Assembly (NCBI RefSeq): GCF_006539185.1
Contig: NZ_BJMN01000027.1
Coordinates: forward strand, 62,001 to 126,000
DNA length: 64,000 nt
From: Streptomyces gardneri
GTDB lineage: Bacteria > Actinomycetota > Actinomycetes > Streptomycetales > Streptomycetaceae
Direction: 5' to 3'
Every line of letters starts with the position of its first letter. The first letter of the stretch is position 1. Both the position numbers and the translations under genes were made by a program. The notes below the pieces were generated by a model. It was not told the DNA's origin. It ran no database searches and was given only the letters and a program-made list of their open reading frames with translations. Shown one piece after another: positions 37,454-45,901 of this stretch.

Positions 37454-38860
37454 ATGGCAACGACGACCACTTCACCCGCTCCGCCCGCCACTCCCCCGGC
37501 CGCCCCGGCCGCCCTCACCGGCCGCAACCGGCTCATCCTCTTCGTCCTGTGCGCCGCCCAGTTCATGGTGGCGCTCGACTTCTCCGTCCTGAACGTCGCC
37601 CTGCCCGCCCTCGGCGCCGACCTCGGCCTCGGGCAGTCCGCCCTCCAGTGGGCCGTCACCGCCTTCGCCCTGCCCTCCGGCGGCTTCCTGCTCCTCTTCG
37701 GACGGATCGGCGACCTCTACGGGCGCAAGAAGCTCTTCCTCGCCGGGCTCGCGCTCTTCGGTGCGGCCTCGCTGCTCGCCACCTTCGCCTGGAACCCGGC
37801 CGCCTTCCTCACCGGGCGCGCCCTCCAGGGCATCGGCGCCGCCGCGATCGTGCCCACCGGCATGTCGCTCCTGACGACGACCTTCCCCGAGGGCCCCCTG
37901 CGGGACAAGGCGCTCGGCATCTCCGGCACCCTGCTGTCGCTGGGCTTCACCGTCGGCATGGTGCTCGGCGGGGTCATGACCGACACCCTCGGCTGGCGTT
38001 CCACGATGGGCCTGCTCGCGCTCTTCACCGTGGTCGTGCTGCCGCTGGCGCCGGGCCTGCTGCCCGAGTCCCGCACCCCCGAGAGGCCCCGGCTCGACGT
38101 GCCGGGCGCGGTGACGGTCACCGGTGGCCTGCTCGCCCTGATCTACGCCCTGTCGACGGCCGCCGAGCACGGCTTCGGCCGTACGGACGTCCAGGTCACG
38201 CTGGTGGCGGGGCTGCTGCTGCTCGCGGTCTTCGTCCGGGTCGAGTCCCGGCACGCGGCCCCGCTGGTCTCGCTGCCGATGCTGCGGCGGCGCACGGTCG
38301 CCTTCGGCAACCTGGGCGGTCTGATCACCTTCGCGATGATGTCGACCGTCGTCTTCGTCCTGACCCTGTACCTCCAGGAGACGCTGGACCTGTCGTCCTT
38401 CGCCACCGGTCTCGTCTTCGGCGTCCAGGGCGTCTTCGCGGTCGTGGCCGGGATGCTCGCGCCGAAGGTGATCGGCCGGCTCGGCGCACGCCGGGTCCTG
38501 GTCGGCTCGCTCGCCGGGCAGGGCCTGCTGACGGCCGCGATCCTCGGCGTGGGACGGGACTCAGGCGTGCTCCTGGCGACGGTCGCGGCCTCGCTGGCCT
38601 GCATGTTCCACCTCGGCGCGATCATCTCGTACGGACTGATCGTCACCTCGGGCGTCCCGGACGAGGAGCAGGGCCTGGCGACCGGCCTGGTGACGACCAC
38701 CCAGCAGGTCGGGCTCACGATCGGGATCCCGCTGCTCGGGGTGCTCGCGACCACGGGCGGAGACCTGTTCGGGGGTGTCCGCACGGTCCTCGCCCTGGAC
38801 GCGGCGATCGTGCTCGGTACGGCGGTCCTCGTCGCCCTCGGCCTGCGGCGACGCGCCTGA
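37454..38860 (+). CDS. MFS drug/proton antiporter, DHA2-like
   Basis: A 468-residue integral membrane exporter with about 14 hydrophobic segments. LILFVLCAAQFMVALDFSVLNVALPALGADL (TM1) has the DHA2 D-x-S-V-x-N-V-A-L-P signature, and LFGRIGDLYGRKKLF is MFS motif A. The sequence is a relative of the exporter at 2425, sharing the motif layout. The ATG start has no clear ribosome binding site and sits behind an aggataag -10-like element, so the mRNA may be leaderless or nearly so. It is divergently paired with an XRE/MmyB regulator. The substrate is unknown. Confidence 0.87.
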   Translation: MATTTTSPAPPATPPAAPAALTGRNRLILFVLCAAQFMVALDFSVLNVALPALGADLGLGQSALQWAVTAFALPSGGFLLLFGRIGDLYGRKKLFLAGLALFGAASLLATFAWNPAAFLTGRALQGIGAAAIVPTGMSLLTTTFPEGPLRDKALGISGTLLSLGFTVGMVLGGVMTDTLGWRSTMGLLALFTVVVLPLAPGLLPESRTPERPRLDVPGAVTVTGGLLALIYALSTAAEHGFGRTDVQVTLVAGLLLLAVFVRVESRHAAPLVSLPMLRRRTVAFGNLGGLITFAMMSTVVFVLTLYLQETLDLSSFATGLVFGVQGVFAVVAGMLAPKVIGRLGARRVLVGSLAGQGLLTAAILGVGRDSGVLLATVAASLACMFHLGAIISYGLIVTSGVPDEEQGLATGLVTTTQQVGLTIGIPLLGVLATTGGDLFGGVRTVLALDAAIVLGTAVLVALGLRRRA

Positions 38861-38885
38861 CCCGACGGGAATTGTCAGACAGGCC

Positions 38886-39239
38886 CTAGGGCCGGTCGAG
38901 GCGGAGCCGGACCGCCTTGGGCAGGCCGGCGACGACGAGGTCGTACGAGTCCTCGACGAGCTCCCGGACCATCCGGTCCGGGAGCTCTCCGACGGTCACG
39001 GTGTTCCAGTGCCGCTTGTTCATGTGATAGCCGGGGGCGACGGCCGGGTGCTCCTCGCGGAGGCGTACGGCCTCGTCCGGGTCGCACTTGAGGTTGACCC
39101 GCAGCGGCTCGCCGTCGAGCGCCGACAGCGCGAACAGCTTCCCGGCGACCTTGAAGACGGAGGTCTCCGGGCCGAAGGGGAACTCCTCCGTCGCGTCGTT
39201 GAAGTCCAGGCAGAAGGCGCGCAGCTGGTCGGGGGTCAT
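38886..39239 (-). CDS. MmcQ/YjbR family DNA-binding protein
   Basis: A 117-residue protein of the MmcQ/YjbR family (CyaY-like fold). It begins MTPDQLRAFCLDFNDATEEFPFGPETSVFKVAGKLFAL and carries LNLKCDP-like (LRVNLKCDPDEAVRLREEHPAVAPGYHMNKRHWNTV) and VEDSYDLVVAGLPK, the family signatures. Members of this family are described as having a helix-rich DNA-binding-like fold, but the biochemical role is not settled. It is encoded 4 bp after the CNNM/CBS gene on the same strand and so is probably in that operon. It ends next to a ggccctagggcc palindrome (38882-38893). Confidence 0.82.
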   Translation of the reverse strand: MTPDQLRAFCLDFNDATEEFPFGPETSVFKVAGKLFALSALDGEPLRVNLKCDPDEAVRLREEHPAVAPGYHMNKRHWNTVTVGELPDRMVRELVEDSYDLVVAGLPKAVRLRLDRP

Positions 39240-39243
39240 GCGG

Positions 39244-40539
39244 CTACTCCTCGGGTTCCTGCGGTTCCAGGGGTTCCACGAGCACGGTGACGATCTTGTT
39301 CCGGCGGCCGGCCGGGGACTCCGCCGTGAGCCGCAGCGAGCGCCCGTCCGGGAGCTCCACGACGGCCTTCGCGCCCGCGATCGGGACGCGGCCGAGGGCC
39401 TTGGCGAGCAGTCCGCCGACGGTCTCGACGTCCTCGTCGTCGTACTCGTCGGGGCCCAGGCCGTACAGCTCGCCGAGGTCGCCGATGTCGAGCCGGGCGG
39501 TGACGCGGTGGCGGTCCTCGCCCAGCTCCTGCACGGGCGGCAGCTCGCGGTCGTACTCGTCGGTGATCTCGCCGACGATCTCTTCCAGGATGTCCTCGAT
39601 GGTGACGATGCCGGCCGTGCCGCCGTACTCGTCGATGACGACGGCGACGTGGTTGCGCTCCTGCTGCATCTCGCGCAGCAGGTCGCCGGCGTTCTTGGTG
39701 TCGGGGACGAAGGCGGCGGCCCGCATCGCGGTCGACACGAGGTCCGCCTCGGACTCGCGGTTGATGTGCGTCTTCCGGACGAGGTCCTTCAGGTACACGA
39801 TGCCGACGATGTCGTCCTCGTTCTCGCCGGTGACCGGGATCCGGGAGAAGCCGGAGCGCAGCGCGAGCGTGAGGGCCTGACGGATCGTCTTGTACCGCTC
39901 GATGCAGATGAGGTCGGTGCGCGGCACCATGACCTCCCGGACGAGCGTGTCGCCCAGCTCGAAGACGGAGTGCACCATGCGGCGCTCCTCGTCCTCGATC
40001 AGCGACTCCTGCTCGGCGAGGTCGACCATGGCCCGCAGCTCGGCCTCGGAGGCGAAGGGGCCCTTGCGGAAGCCCTTGCCCGGGGTGAGCGCGTTGCCGA
40101 TGAGGATCAGGAGCTGCGGGATCGGCCCCATGATCCGGGCCAGCGGCAGCAGGACGTACGCGGCGGCCGTCGCCGTGTTCAGCGGGTGCTGGCGGCCGAT
40201 GGTGCGCGGCGAGACGCCGACGGCGACGTACGAGACGAGGACCATGACGACGATCGCGACGAGCAGCGCCTCCCAGGTCTCCGGGAAGGCTTCGAGGCAG
40301 GCGTACGTGACGAGGACGCCGGCAGCCATCTCGCAGGCGACGCGCACGAGCAGCGCCACGTTGAGATAGCGGGTCGGGTCGGAGGCGATCTGGGCGAGCT
40401 TCTCGGCCCCGCGCCGCCCGGACCGTACGGCCTCGGCGGCGCGGAAGCTGGTGACGCGGGCGAGACCGGCCTCGGCGCATGCGGCGAGCCAGGCGACGAC
40501 GACCAGCGCGACGGCGCCGAGGATCAGCGAGACGTCCAT
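39244..40539 (-). CDS. hemolysin family protein (CNNM transporter/CBS/CorC domains)
   Basis: A 431-residue membrane protein. An N-terminal DUF21/CNNM domain (about 1-180) has four hydrophobic segments. Paired CBS domains follow (about 200-335): VREVMVPRTDLICIERYKTIRQALTLALRSGFSRIPVTGENEDDIVGIVYLKDL and PDTKNAGDLLREMQQERNHVAVVIDEYGGTAGIVTIEDILEEIVGEI. A C-terminal CorC/HlyC domain ends the chain. Family members are linked to magnesium/cobalt resistance or efflux. It starts 5 bp after ybeY on the minus strand, so this is a ybeY-CNNM-mmcQ operon. Confidence 0.9.
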   Translation of the reverse strand: MDVSLILGAVALVVVAWLAACAEAGLARVTSFRAAEAVRSGRRGAEKLAQIASDPTRYLNVALLVRVACEMAAGVLVTYACLEAFPETWEALLVAIVVMVLVSYVAVGVSPRTIGRQHPLNTATAAAYVLLPLARIMGPIPQLLILIGNALTPGKGFRKGPFASEAELRAMVDLAEQESLIEDEERRMVHSVFELGDTLVREVMVPRTDLICIERYKTIRQALTLALRSGFSRIPVTGENEDDIVGIVYLKDLVRKTHINRESEADLVSTAMRAAAFVPDTKNAGDLLREMQQERNHVAVVIDEYGGTAGIVTIEDILEEIVGEITDEYDRELPPVQELGEDRHRVTARLDIGDLGELYGLGPDEYDDEDVETVGGLLAKALGRVPIAGAKAVVELPDGRSLRLTAESPAGRRNKIVTVLVEPLEPQEPEE

Positions 40540-40543
40540 CGGG

Positions 40544-41041
40544 TCAGGAGACGGTCGGCGCCGGGGACGGGCCGGTGTGGCCCTTCTCCGCGCGCCAGCC
40601 GTCGACGATCGCCGCCTGGAGGCCGAACATCTCGGCCTTCTCCTCGGGCTCCTCGTGGTCGTACCCGAGGAGGTGGAGCACGCCGTGGACGGTGAGGAGC
40701 TGGAGCTCCTCGTCCATGGAGTGCTCCGTCGGCGCGTCCTTGCCCTGCTGGGTGGCGACCTCGGGGCAGAGCACGATGTCGCCCAGGAGCCCCTGCGGGG
40801 GCTCCTGGTCGTCCTTGGCCGGCGGACGCAGCTCGTCCATCGGGAAGGACATGACGTCCGTCGGCCCGGGCAGGTCCATCCACTGGATGTGGAGCTGCTC
40901 CATCGCCTCCGCGTCCACGACGATCACCGAGAGCTCGGAGAGGGGGTGGATGCGCATGCGCGCGAGCGCGTAGCGGGCGATGTCGAGGATCGCCTGCTCG
41001 TCGACCTCGGTACCGGACTCGTTGTTGACGTCGATCGACAT
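40544..41041 (-). CDS. ybeY: rRNA maturation endoribonuclease YbeY
   Basis: A 165-residue metal-dependent endoribonuclease for 16S rRNA 3'-end maturation and ribosome quality control. The zinc motif is HGVLHLLGYDHEEPEEKAEMF (three His). Other signatures are IVVDAEAMEQLHIQWMDLPGPTDVMSFPMDE and LLGDIVLCPEVA. The acidic insertion before the zinc site and the long polar tail are ordinary for actinobacteria. It lies 12 bp after phoH and is transcribed with it. The ATG at 41041 begins MSIDVNNES, the usual start. Confidence 0.95.
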   Translation of the reverse strand: MSIDVNNESGTEVDEQAILDIARYALARMRIHPLSELSVIVVDAEAMEQLHIQWMDLPGPTDVMSFPMDELRPPAKDDQEPPQGLLGDIVLCPEVATQQGKDAPTEHSMDEELQLLTVHGVLHLLGYDHEEPEEKAEMFGLQAAIVDGWRAEKGHTGPSPAPTVS

Positions 41042-41053
41042 GGTGCTGTTTTA

Positions 41054-42100
41054 CTACTTCCCGTTGCGGCCGTTGCGGCTGTCGTACAGCTCGTACGCGT
41101 CGACGATACGGCCGACGAGCTTGTGCCGGACGACATCCTGCGACGTGAGCGTCGAGAAGTGGACGTCCGGGACACCGTCCAGGATGTCGCGGACCTGACG
41201 AAGACCGCTCTTCGTGCCGTTCGGCAGGTCGACCTGGGTGACGTCACCGGTGATGACGATCTTCGAGTCGAAGCCGAGGCGGGTGAGGAACATCTTCATC
41301 TGCTCGGGGTTCGTGTTCTGTGCCTCGTCGAGGATGATGAACGCGTCGTTGAGCGTCCTGCCTCGCATGTAGGCCAGCGGCGCGACCTCGATCGTCCCGC
41401 TCGCCATGAGCTTGGGGATCGAGTCGGGGTCGAGCATGTCGTGCAGTGCGTCGTAGAGCGGGCGCAGGTAGGGGTCGATCTTCTCGTAGAGCGTGCCGGG
41501 CAGGAAGCCGAGCCGCTCGCCCGCCTCGACGGCAGGCCGGGTCAGGATGATCCGGGTGACCTGCTTGGACTGCAGGGCCTGGACCGCCTTGGCCATGGCG
41601 AGGTAGGTCTTGCCCGTACCGGCGGGTCCGATGCCGAAGACGATCGTGTGCTTGTCGATCGCGTCGACGTACCGCTTCTGGTTGAGCGTCTTGGGACGGA
41701 TCGTGCGGCCCCGGCTGGAGAGGATGTTCTGCGTGAGCACCTCGGCGGGGGTCTCGCCGCCGCCGTCCGCCGATCCGTTGTCGCTCGCCCTGAGCATCGC
41801 GATCGAGCGTTCCACTGCGTCCTCCGTCATCGGCTGACCGGTGCGGAGCACCAGCATCATCTCGTCGAACAGGCGCTGTATCAGGGCGACTTCCGCCGCG
41901 TCTCCGACCGCGCTGACCTGATTGCCCCGGACATGGATGTCGGCCCGCGGGAAGGACTTCTCGATGACGCGGAGCAGCGCGTCACCGGAGCCCAGGAGGC
42001 TCACCATCGGATGCTTGGCGGGGACGGTGAAGTGGGCGCGGGCCTGGTCGGGCTTCCCGTCGAGGGACGCTCCGTCGTGGGCTGTGGGTGTCTGAGTCAT
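41054..42100 (-). CDS. PhoH-like ATPase
   Basis: A 348-residue AAA-like ATPase of the PhoH family. Walker A is GIGPAGTGKTYLAMAKAV, and LTRPAVEAGERLGFLPG and AFIILDEAQNTNPEQMKMFLTRLG (Walker B) follow. The N-terminal KH-like part (VSLLGSGDALLRVIEKSFPRADIHVRGNQV) probably binds RNA. PhoH proteins, encoded beside YbeY, are thought to act in RNA metabolism and the stress response. ATG 42100 was taken as start (MTQTPTAHDG); longer starts at 42124 or 42172 are possible and no ribosome binding site settles the issue. It is followed by ybeY at 12 bp. Confidence 0.93.
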   Translation of the reverse strand: MTQTPTAHDGASLDGKPDQARAHFTVPAKHPMVSLLGSGDALLRVIEKSFPRADIHVRGNQVSAVGDAAEVALIQRLFDEMMLVLRTGQPMTEDAVERSIAMLRASDNGSADGGGETPAEVLTQNILSSRGRTIRPKTLNQKRYVDAIDKHTIVFGIGPAGTGKTYLAMAKAVQALQSKQVTRIILTRPAVEAGERLGFLPGTLYEKIDPYLRPLYDALHDMLDPDSIPKLMASGTIEVAPLAYMRGRTLNDAFIILDEAQNTNPEQMKMFLTRLGFDSKIVITGDVTQVDLPNGTKSGLRQVRDILDGVPDVHFSTLTSQDVVRHKLVGRIVDAYELYDSRNGRNGK

Positions 42101-42205
42101 GGGCCGGCACTGTGGCCTGCGCATACCTCCCGTTGCGGGGTTCTCGCTGCTCGACAACCTCTCGGCTTCCAAGCCTACGACTTGGCGGCGACGGTCCGAA
42201 GGGAT

Positions 42206-43324
42206 TTACGAAGCGGCCGCTCGGAAGCCGATCGTGGGCACCGCGCGGCGCAGCGGCCAGGGGCGCGCGGGGGCCGGCAGGAGCCGCTCCAGGAAGGCGT
42301 ACCGGCCGCGCAGGGCCTCCGGGTCCTGCTTGGCGTGGCCCTGGACGTGCTGCCACCAGGCGGCGATCTCGCCCCAGGTGGGGGCGGACAGCGAGCCGCC
42401 GAACTCCTGGACGGAGAGGGCGGCGGTGAGGCCCGCGAAGGCGAGCCGGTCGGCGAGGGGCCAGTCGGCGAGGGTGCCGGTGACGAAGCCGGCGACGAAG
42501 ACGTCCCCGGCGCCGGTCGGGTCGAGGGCGGAGACCTGGATGGCGGGGACCTCGGCGGTCTCGCCGGTGGCGCCGTCGACGGCGTAGGCGCCCTCGGCAC
42601 CGAGGGTGACCACGGCGTAGCGGACCTTGTCGGCGAGGGCGCGGGCGGCGGCCCGGGGGCAGTCGGTGCGGGTGTACCGCATGGCCTCGGCGGCGTTGGG
42701 CAGGAAGGCCTCGCAGTGCTCCAGGTCGGTGAGGCCCGCCAGGTCCCAGCGGCCGGTGTCGTCCCAGCCGACGTCGGCGAAGACCTTGGCGCCGCCGCGC
42801 GCGGCCTGCGCGACCCACTCCTCGCTCCGGCCGGGAACGAGGGAGGCGACGGCGGCGCGGGCGTGCGGCGGATAGGCGGGCAGGGCGCCGTCGAGCGGCG
42901 GGGCCTCGTGGCCGTGGGAGACCATGGTCCGCTCGCCCTCGTAGGCCATGGAGACGGTCACCGGGGAGTGCCAGCCGGGGACGGTGCGGGAGAGCGTCAG
43001 GTCGATGCCCTCGCCCTGCTCCAGGGCGTCCCAGCAGTACTCGCCGTAGTGGTCGTCGCCGAAGGCGGCGGCGAGGGAGGTGCGCAGGCCGAGGCGGGCG
43101 AGGGCGGTGGCCATGTTGGCGACGCCGCCGGGGCTGGAGCCCATGCCGCGGGCCCAGGACTCGGTGCCCCGGACCGGGGCGCTGTCGAGTCCGGTGAAGA
43201 TGATGTCGAGGAAGACGGTGCCGGTCAGAAAGACGTCGCAGTCGGGGTCGGTGGGCTCGCGCAGGCACACCAACGGGTCGACCCCGGCGTGGTGTTGCGG
43301 CTGGTCTCCCCTTGGTGTGGTCAC
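42206..43324 (-). CDS. PfkB family carbohydrate kinase
   Basis: A 372-residue ribokinase-like sugar or nucleoside kinase. Signatures: GGVANMATALARLGL (substrate site) and the ATP/anion-hole motif DPTGAGDVFVAGFVTG near residue 270. TLGAEGAYAV precedes it, as in other members. The GTG at 43324 has GGGGAG upstream. The substrate cannot be told from the sequence. It lies 105 bp upstream of phoH on the same strand, but with room for its own promoter. Confidence 0.88.
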   Translation of the reverse strand: MTTPRGDQPQHHAGVDPLVCLREPTDPDCDVFLTGTVFLDIIFTGLDSAPVRGTESWARGMGSSPGGVANMATALARLGLRTSLAAAFGDDHYGEYCWDALEQGEGIDLTLSRTVPGWHSPVTVSMAYEGERTMVSHGHEAPPLDGALPAYPPHARAAVASLVPGRSEEWVAQAARGGAKVFADVGWDDTGRWDLAGLTDLEHCEAFLPNAAEAMRYTRTDCPRAAARALADKVRYAVVTLGAEGAYAVDGATGETAEVPAIQVSALDPTGAGDVFVAGFVTGTLADWPLADRLAFAGLTAALSVQEFGGSLSAPTWGEIAAWWQHVQGHAKQDPEALRGRYAFLERLLPAPARPWPLRRAVPTIGFRAAAS

Positions 43325-43441
43325 GGCGGCTCCCCGAACGTGGTGCGGATCAAATCAGTGTGCCCGATGAGGGACGGGTGACGGGTGGGACGCACGAGGA
43401 AGGACGACCCCATACCCGTAAACCCGCACGCCAAACCGATA

Positions 43442-43455
43442 GTGACCCGGATCAC
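43442..43455. promoter_or_regulatory. Crp-like palindrome
   Basis: GTGA (43442-43445) and TCAC (43452-43455) with cccgga between form a GTGA-N6-TCAC motif, like CRP-family sites. The divergent PfkB kinase start is 118 bp to the left and the MFS start 126 bp to the right. Binding is not established. Confidence 0.35.
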
Positions 43456-43563
43456 ACACTTTACTCTCGGGAACCACCTTTTCGGGCAACTCACCTGCTT
43501 GATACACATGGTTCCGCGACCCCGTGCCCCGTGCACCACCGGGCGCTCCACCCCTCCCCTTTT

Positions 43564-43577
43564 CGTTCCCGGGAACG
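43564..43577. promoter_or_regulatory. 14-bp palindrome abutting the MFS start
   Basis: cgttcccgggaacg is a perfect palindrome ending 3 bp before the ATG at 43581 and overlapping the likely ribosome binding site (gggaac). A related half, tcgggaacc, lies about 100 bp upstream (near 43467-43475). It is a candidate operator or translational control site. Confidence 0.4.
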
Positions 43578-43580
43578 CCC

Positions 43581-44912
43581 ATGTCGTCGCGGCCTCGCGG
43601 CTCGGGGGCCCTCGTCGCCCTCGTCGCCCTCTTCACCGCCGGTTACCTCGCCCCGTACCTGCTGCCGACCGTCGTCGGCCGCCTCGCCTCGGGGCTCGGC
43701 ATCGGCCCCTCCCAGGCGGGCCTGGTCGGCTCCGTCCTGCTGCTCGGCTCCTCCACCGCCGGCTTCACCCTCGCCGCGCGCGGGGAGCGGATCGGCCCCC
43801 GCACGGCGGCCCGCGCGGGTCTCCTCGCCATGGCCGTCGGGTACGGCTCCGCCGCCGCGACCCACTCCGTACCGCTGGTGGTCGCGGGCGCGGTCCTCGG
43901 CGGCCTCGGTTCGGGCACGGCGACGGCGGTCGCCGCGGCCGGGATCGCGGGCCAGAGCGACCCGCACCGGGCCTCGTCACTGGGCCTGCTCACGGTCTCG
44001 GCGACCGCGGGCGCCCTCTACCTCACCCTTCCGCACCTGAGCGCGGGCCACGCGCCCCCGCTGCTCGCCATCGCCTGCGCGGCGGCCCTGGTGTGGCCGC
44101 TGACGAGCCGGCTGCCGGGCGCCACCCGCTCGGTACGGGAGGCCGCGCCGGCCGCCGGCCCGCTGCCCTACCGCCGGGCCGGGGCCGTGCTCGCCGGCGG
44201 CATCCTGTGCTGGTCCCTCGCGCAGAACGCGCTCTGGGGCGTGAGCGGCCGGATCGGGCTCACCCAGGCCGGACTCTCCGAGGTCACCGTCGGCGCGGTC
44301 TTCGCGGCGGCGCTCGGCGCGGGGCTCGCGGGGGTCACCGCGGCGGGCGCGCTCGGCTCGCGCCTCGGCCGGGCGGTGCCGATCGGCGTGGGCACCGCCG
44401 TCATCGCCGCCTGTGTGCTGCTGAGTTCGGCCGCCGGGAGCCTGGCCTCCTTCGCGACCGGCGAGATCCTGTGGAACGCCGTCTACCCGGTCGTCCTCTC
44501 CTACCTCCTGGGCCTGGCCGCCTCCCTCGACCCGCGCGGCCGCTGGGCCGTCCTCGTCGGCTCGGCGTCCTCCCTGGGCGTGGCCTGCGGCCCGGTCGTC
44601 GGCAGCCTGCTCTCGGAGAGCGCCGGGTACACGGGCATGGGCGTGGTCCTCTGCGCCCTGCTCCTCCTCGTCGCGGTCCCCATGACGGCGGTGGCCCGCC
44701 ACGCCTCCGGCCGCCCCCTCGTCCCGGGCTCCGTCCGGCGCCGCGGCGGCGCCCCCGCCGCCGTCCTCGCGGGCACGGCCTCGGCCTCCTCCGCCCTCGT
44801 CCCGCAGATGGGCGCCCCGGAACAGCCGGTGACCGAGTTCCCCGTCCGCGCCGCACGCCGACGCACGGTGAAATCGGCCTTCCGTCTGGCGCGTCCGTCG
44901 GACCGCGGGTAG
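43581..44912 (+). CDS. MFS transporter
   Basis: A 443-residue integral membrane protein with about 12 hydrophobic segments. The sequence is short of the classic drug-exporter motifs but has an MFS-like loop (LAARGERIGPRTAARAGLLAMAVGYGSAAATHSVPLVVAGAVLGGLGSGTATA) and a second-half loop with GSRLGRAVPIGVGTAV. A polar C-terminal tail (about 405-443) follows, with a basic end. ATG 43581 was chosen over the upstream frame since that is proline-rich and lacks hydrophobic start. No partner gene is obvious; it is divergent from the PfkB kinase. The substrate is unknown. Confidence 0.78.
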   Translation: MSSRPRGSGALVALVALFTAGYLAPYLLPTVVGRLASGLGIGPSQAGLVGSVLLLGSSTAGFTLAARGERIGPRTAARAGLLAMAVGYGSAAATHSVPLVVAGAVLGGLGSGTATAVAAAGIAGQSDPHRASSLGLLTVSATAGALYLTLPHLSAGHAPPLLAIACAAALVWPLTSRLPGATRSVREAAPAAGPLPYRRAGAVLAGGILCWSLAQNALWGVSGRIGLTQAGLSEVTVGAVFAAALGAGLAGVTAAGALGSRLGRAVPIGVGTAVIAACVLLSSAAGSLASFATGEILWNAVYPVVLSYLLGLAASLDPRGRWAVLVGSASSLGVACGPVVGSLLSESAGYTGMGVVLCALLLLVAVPMTAVARHASGRPLVPGSVRRRGGAPAAVLAGTASASSALVPQMGAPEQPVTEFPVRAARRRTVKSAFRLARPSDRG

Positions 44913-45135
44913 CGACGGTTCCGCCCCCTGCCACCTGCGGCGTTCCTCCCGCCGTGGATCTGCTTGTTGGGTGATACGAGGATCGCCCTGCCGACTTCTT
45001 CGTGTGATCCGCTCATACGACAGCCGGACGGCGCGGGCGCAGACTCACTGCCACGACCGCCGCCCGGTAACCCTCCTCTTCCGGAGGGCTGTTCGGCGTG
45101 GCCACCCACAGGCGAACCGTAGTTGGGGGAAACAC

Positions 45136-45882
45136 GTGAACGTGCAGGATCAGTACGACGAGATCGGCGAGGCCTTCGAGGGCTTCAAGTCCCTGCCGCT
45201 GATGCGTTACGGGGAGGTGCCGAGCTTCCTGGGCCTGGTCGGGGACGTGACCGGCAAGTCGGTGCTCGACCTGGCGTGCGGCACCGGCTTCTACAGCCGG
45301 GAGTTCAAGCGGCGCGGCGCGACCGAGGTCTTCGGCGTCGACATCTCCGTCGAGATGATCGCCGCCGCGCGGGAGATCGACCAGCGCGCTCCGCTGGGCG
45401 TGGTCTACGAGGTCGGCGACGTGGCCGAGCTGCGGCAGCTCGACCGGCGCTACGACATCGCGCTGGGCGTGCAGTGTCTCAACTACGCCGGGGACATCGC
45501 GGAGACGGAACGGATGTGCGCCAACATCCACCGGAACCTGGTGCCGGGCGGGGAGTTCTTCCTGCTCGTCCAGACGCCCGACTACCGGTACGACGGCCCG
45601 CCCCTGGACAAGTACGGCTTCCGCATCGAGGCGACCGGCGAGGAGATCGAGACGGGCAGCCGAGGGCGGCTCACGGCCCTCCTCGACCCGCAGCCGATCA
45701 CCATCATCACCACGTGCCCGCGCCGTGAGGTCTACGAGCGGTCCCTCAAGGCGGCCGGGTTCGGCGAGCTGGAGTGGGTCCCGCTGTCGGTGTCCGAGGC
45801 CGGCATCCGCGAGTACGGCGAGGAGTTCTGGGCGGACATGCTCTCCAACCCGCCGCTGGAGCTGTTGCGCTGCCGCGCCTGA
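45136..45882 (+). CDS. class I SAM-dependent methyltransferase
   Basis: A 248-residue Rossmann-fold methyltransferase. Motif I is SVLDLACGTGFYSREF (about 40-55), the acidic loop VFGVDISVEMIAAAREID follows, then VYEVGDVAELRQLDRRYDIALGVQCLNYA, and NLVPGGEFFLLVQTPD. The pattern is close to the ToxA/toxoflavin-biosynthesis-like methyltransferases. GTG 45136 has GGGGGA upstream at 5-base spacing; a second GTG two codons on is less likely. The region 44913-45135 before it shows no gene, only a small ccctcc/ggaggg hairpin (45071-45088). The substrate is unknown. Confidence 0.85.
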   Translation: MNVQDQYDEIGEAFEGFKSLPLMRYGEVPSFLGLVGDVTGKSVLDLACGTGFYSREFKRRGATEVFGVDISVEMIAAAREIDQRAPLGVVYEVGDVAELRQLDRRYDIALGVQCLNYAGDIAETERMCANIHRNLVPGGEFFLLVQTPDYRYDGPPLDKYGFRIEATGEEIETGSRGRLTALLDPQPITIITTCPRREVYERSLKAAGFGELEWVPLSVSEAGIREYGEEFWADMLSNPPLELLRCRA

Positions 45883-45901
45883 CGCCCCTCGCCCCTCGCC
45901 T

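Noticed and set aside
40451..43381. Open frame of nearly 1000 codons on the plus strand over ybeY, phoH and the PfkB gene
   Set aside because: It is antisense shadow of three conserved genes; the translation is low-complexity and Arg/Gly/Val-rich.
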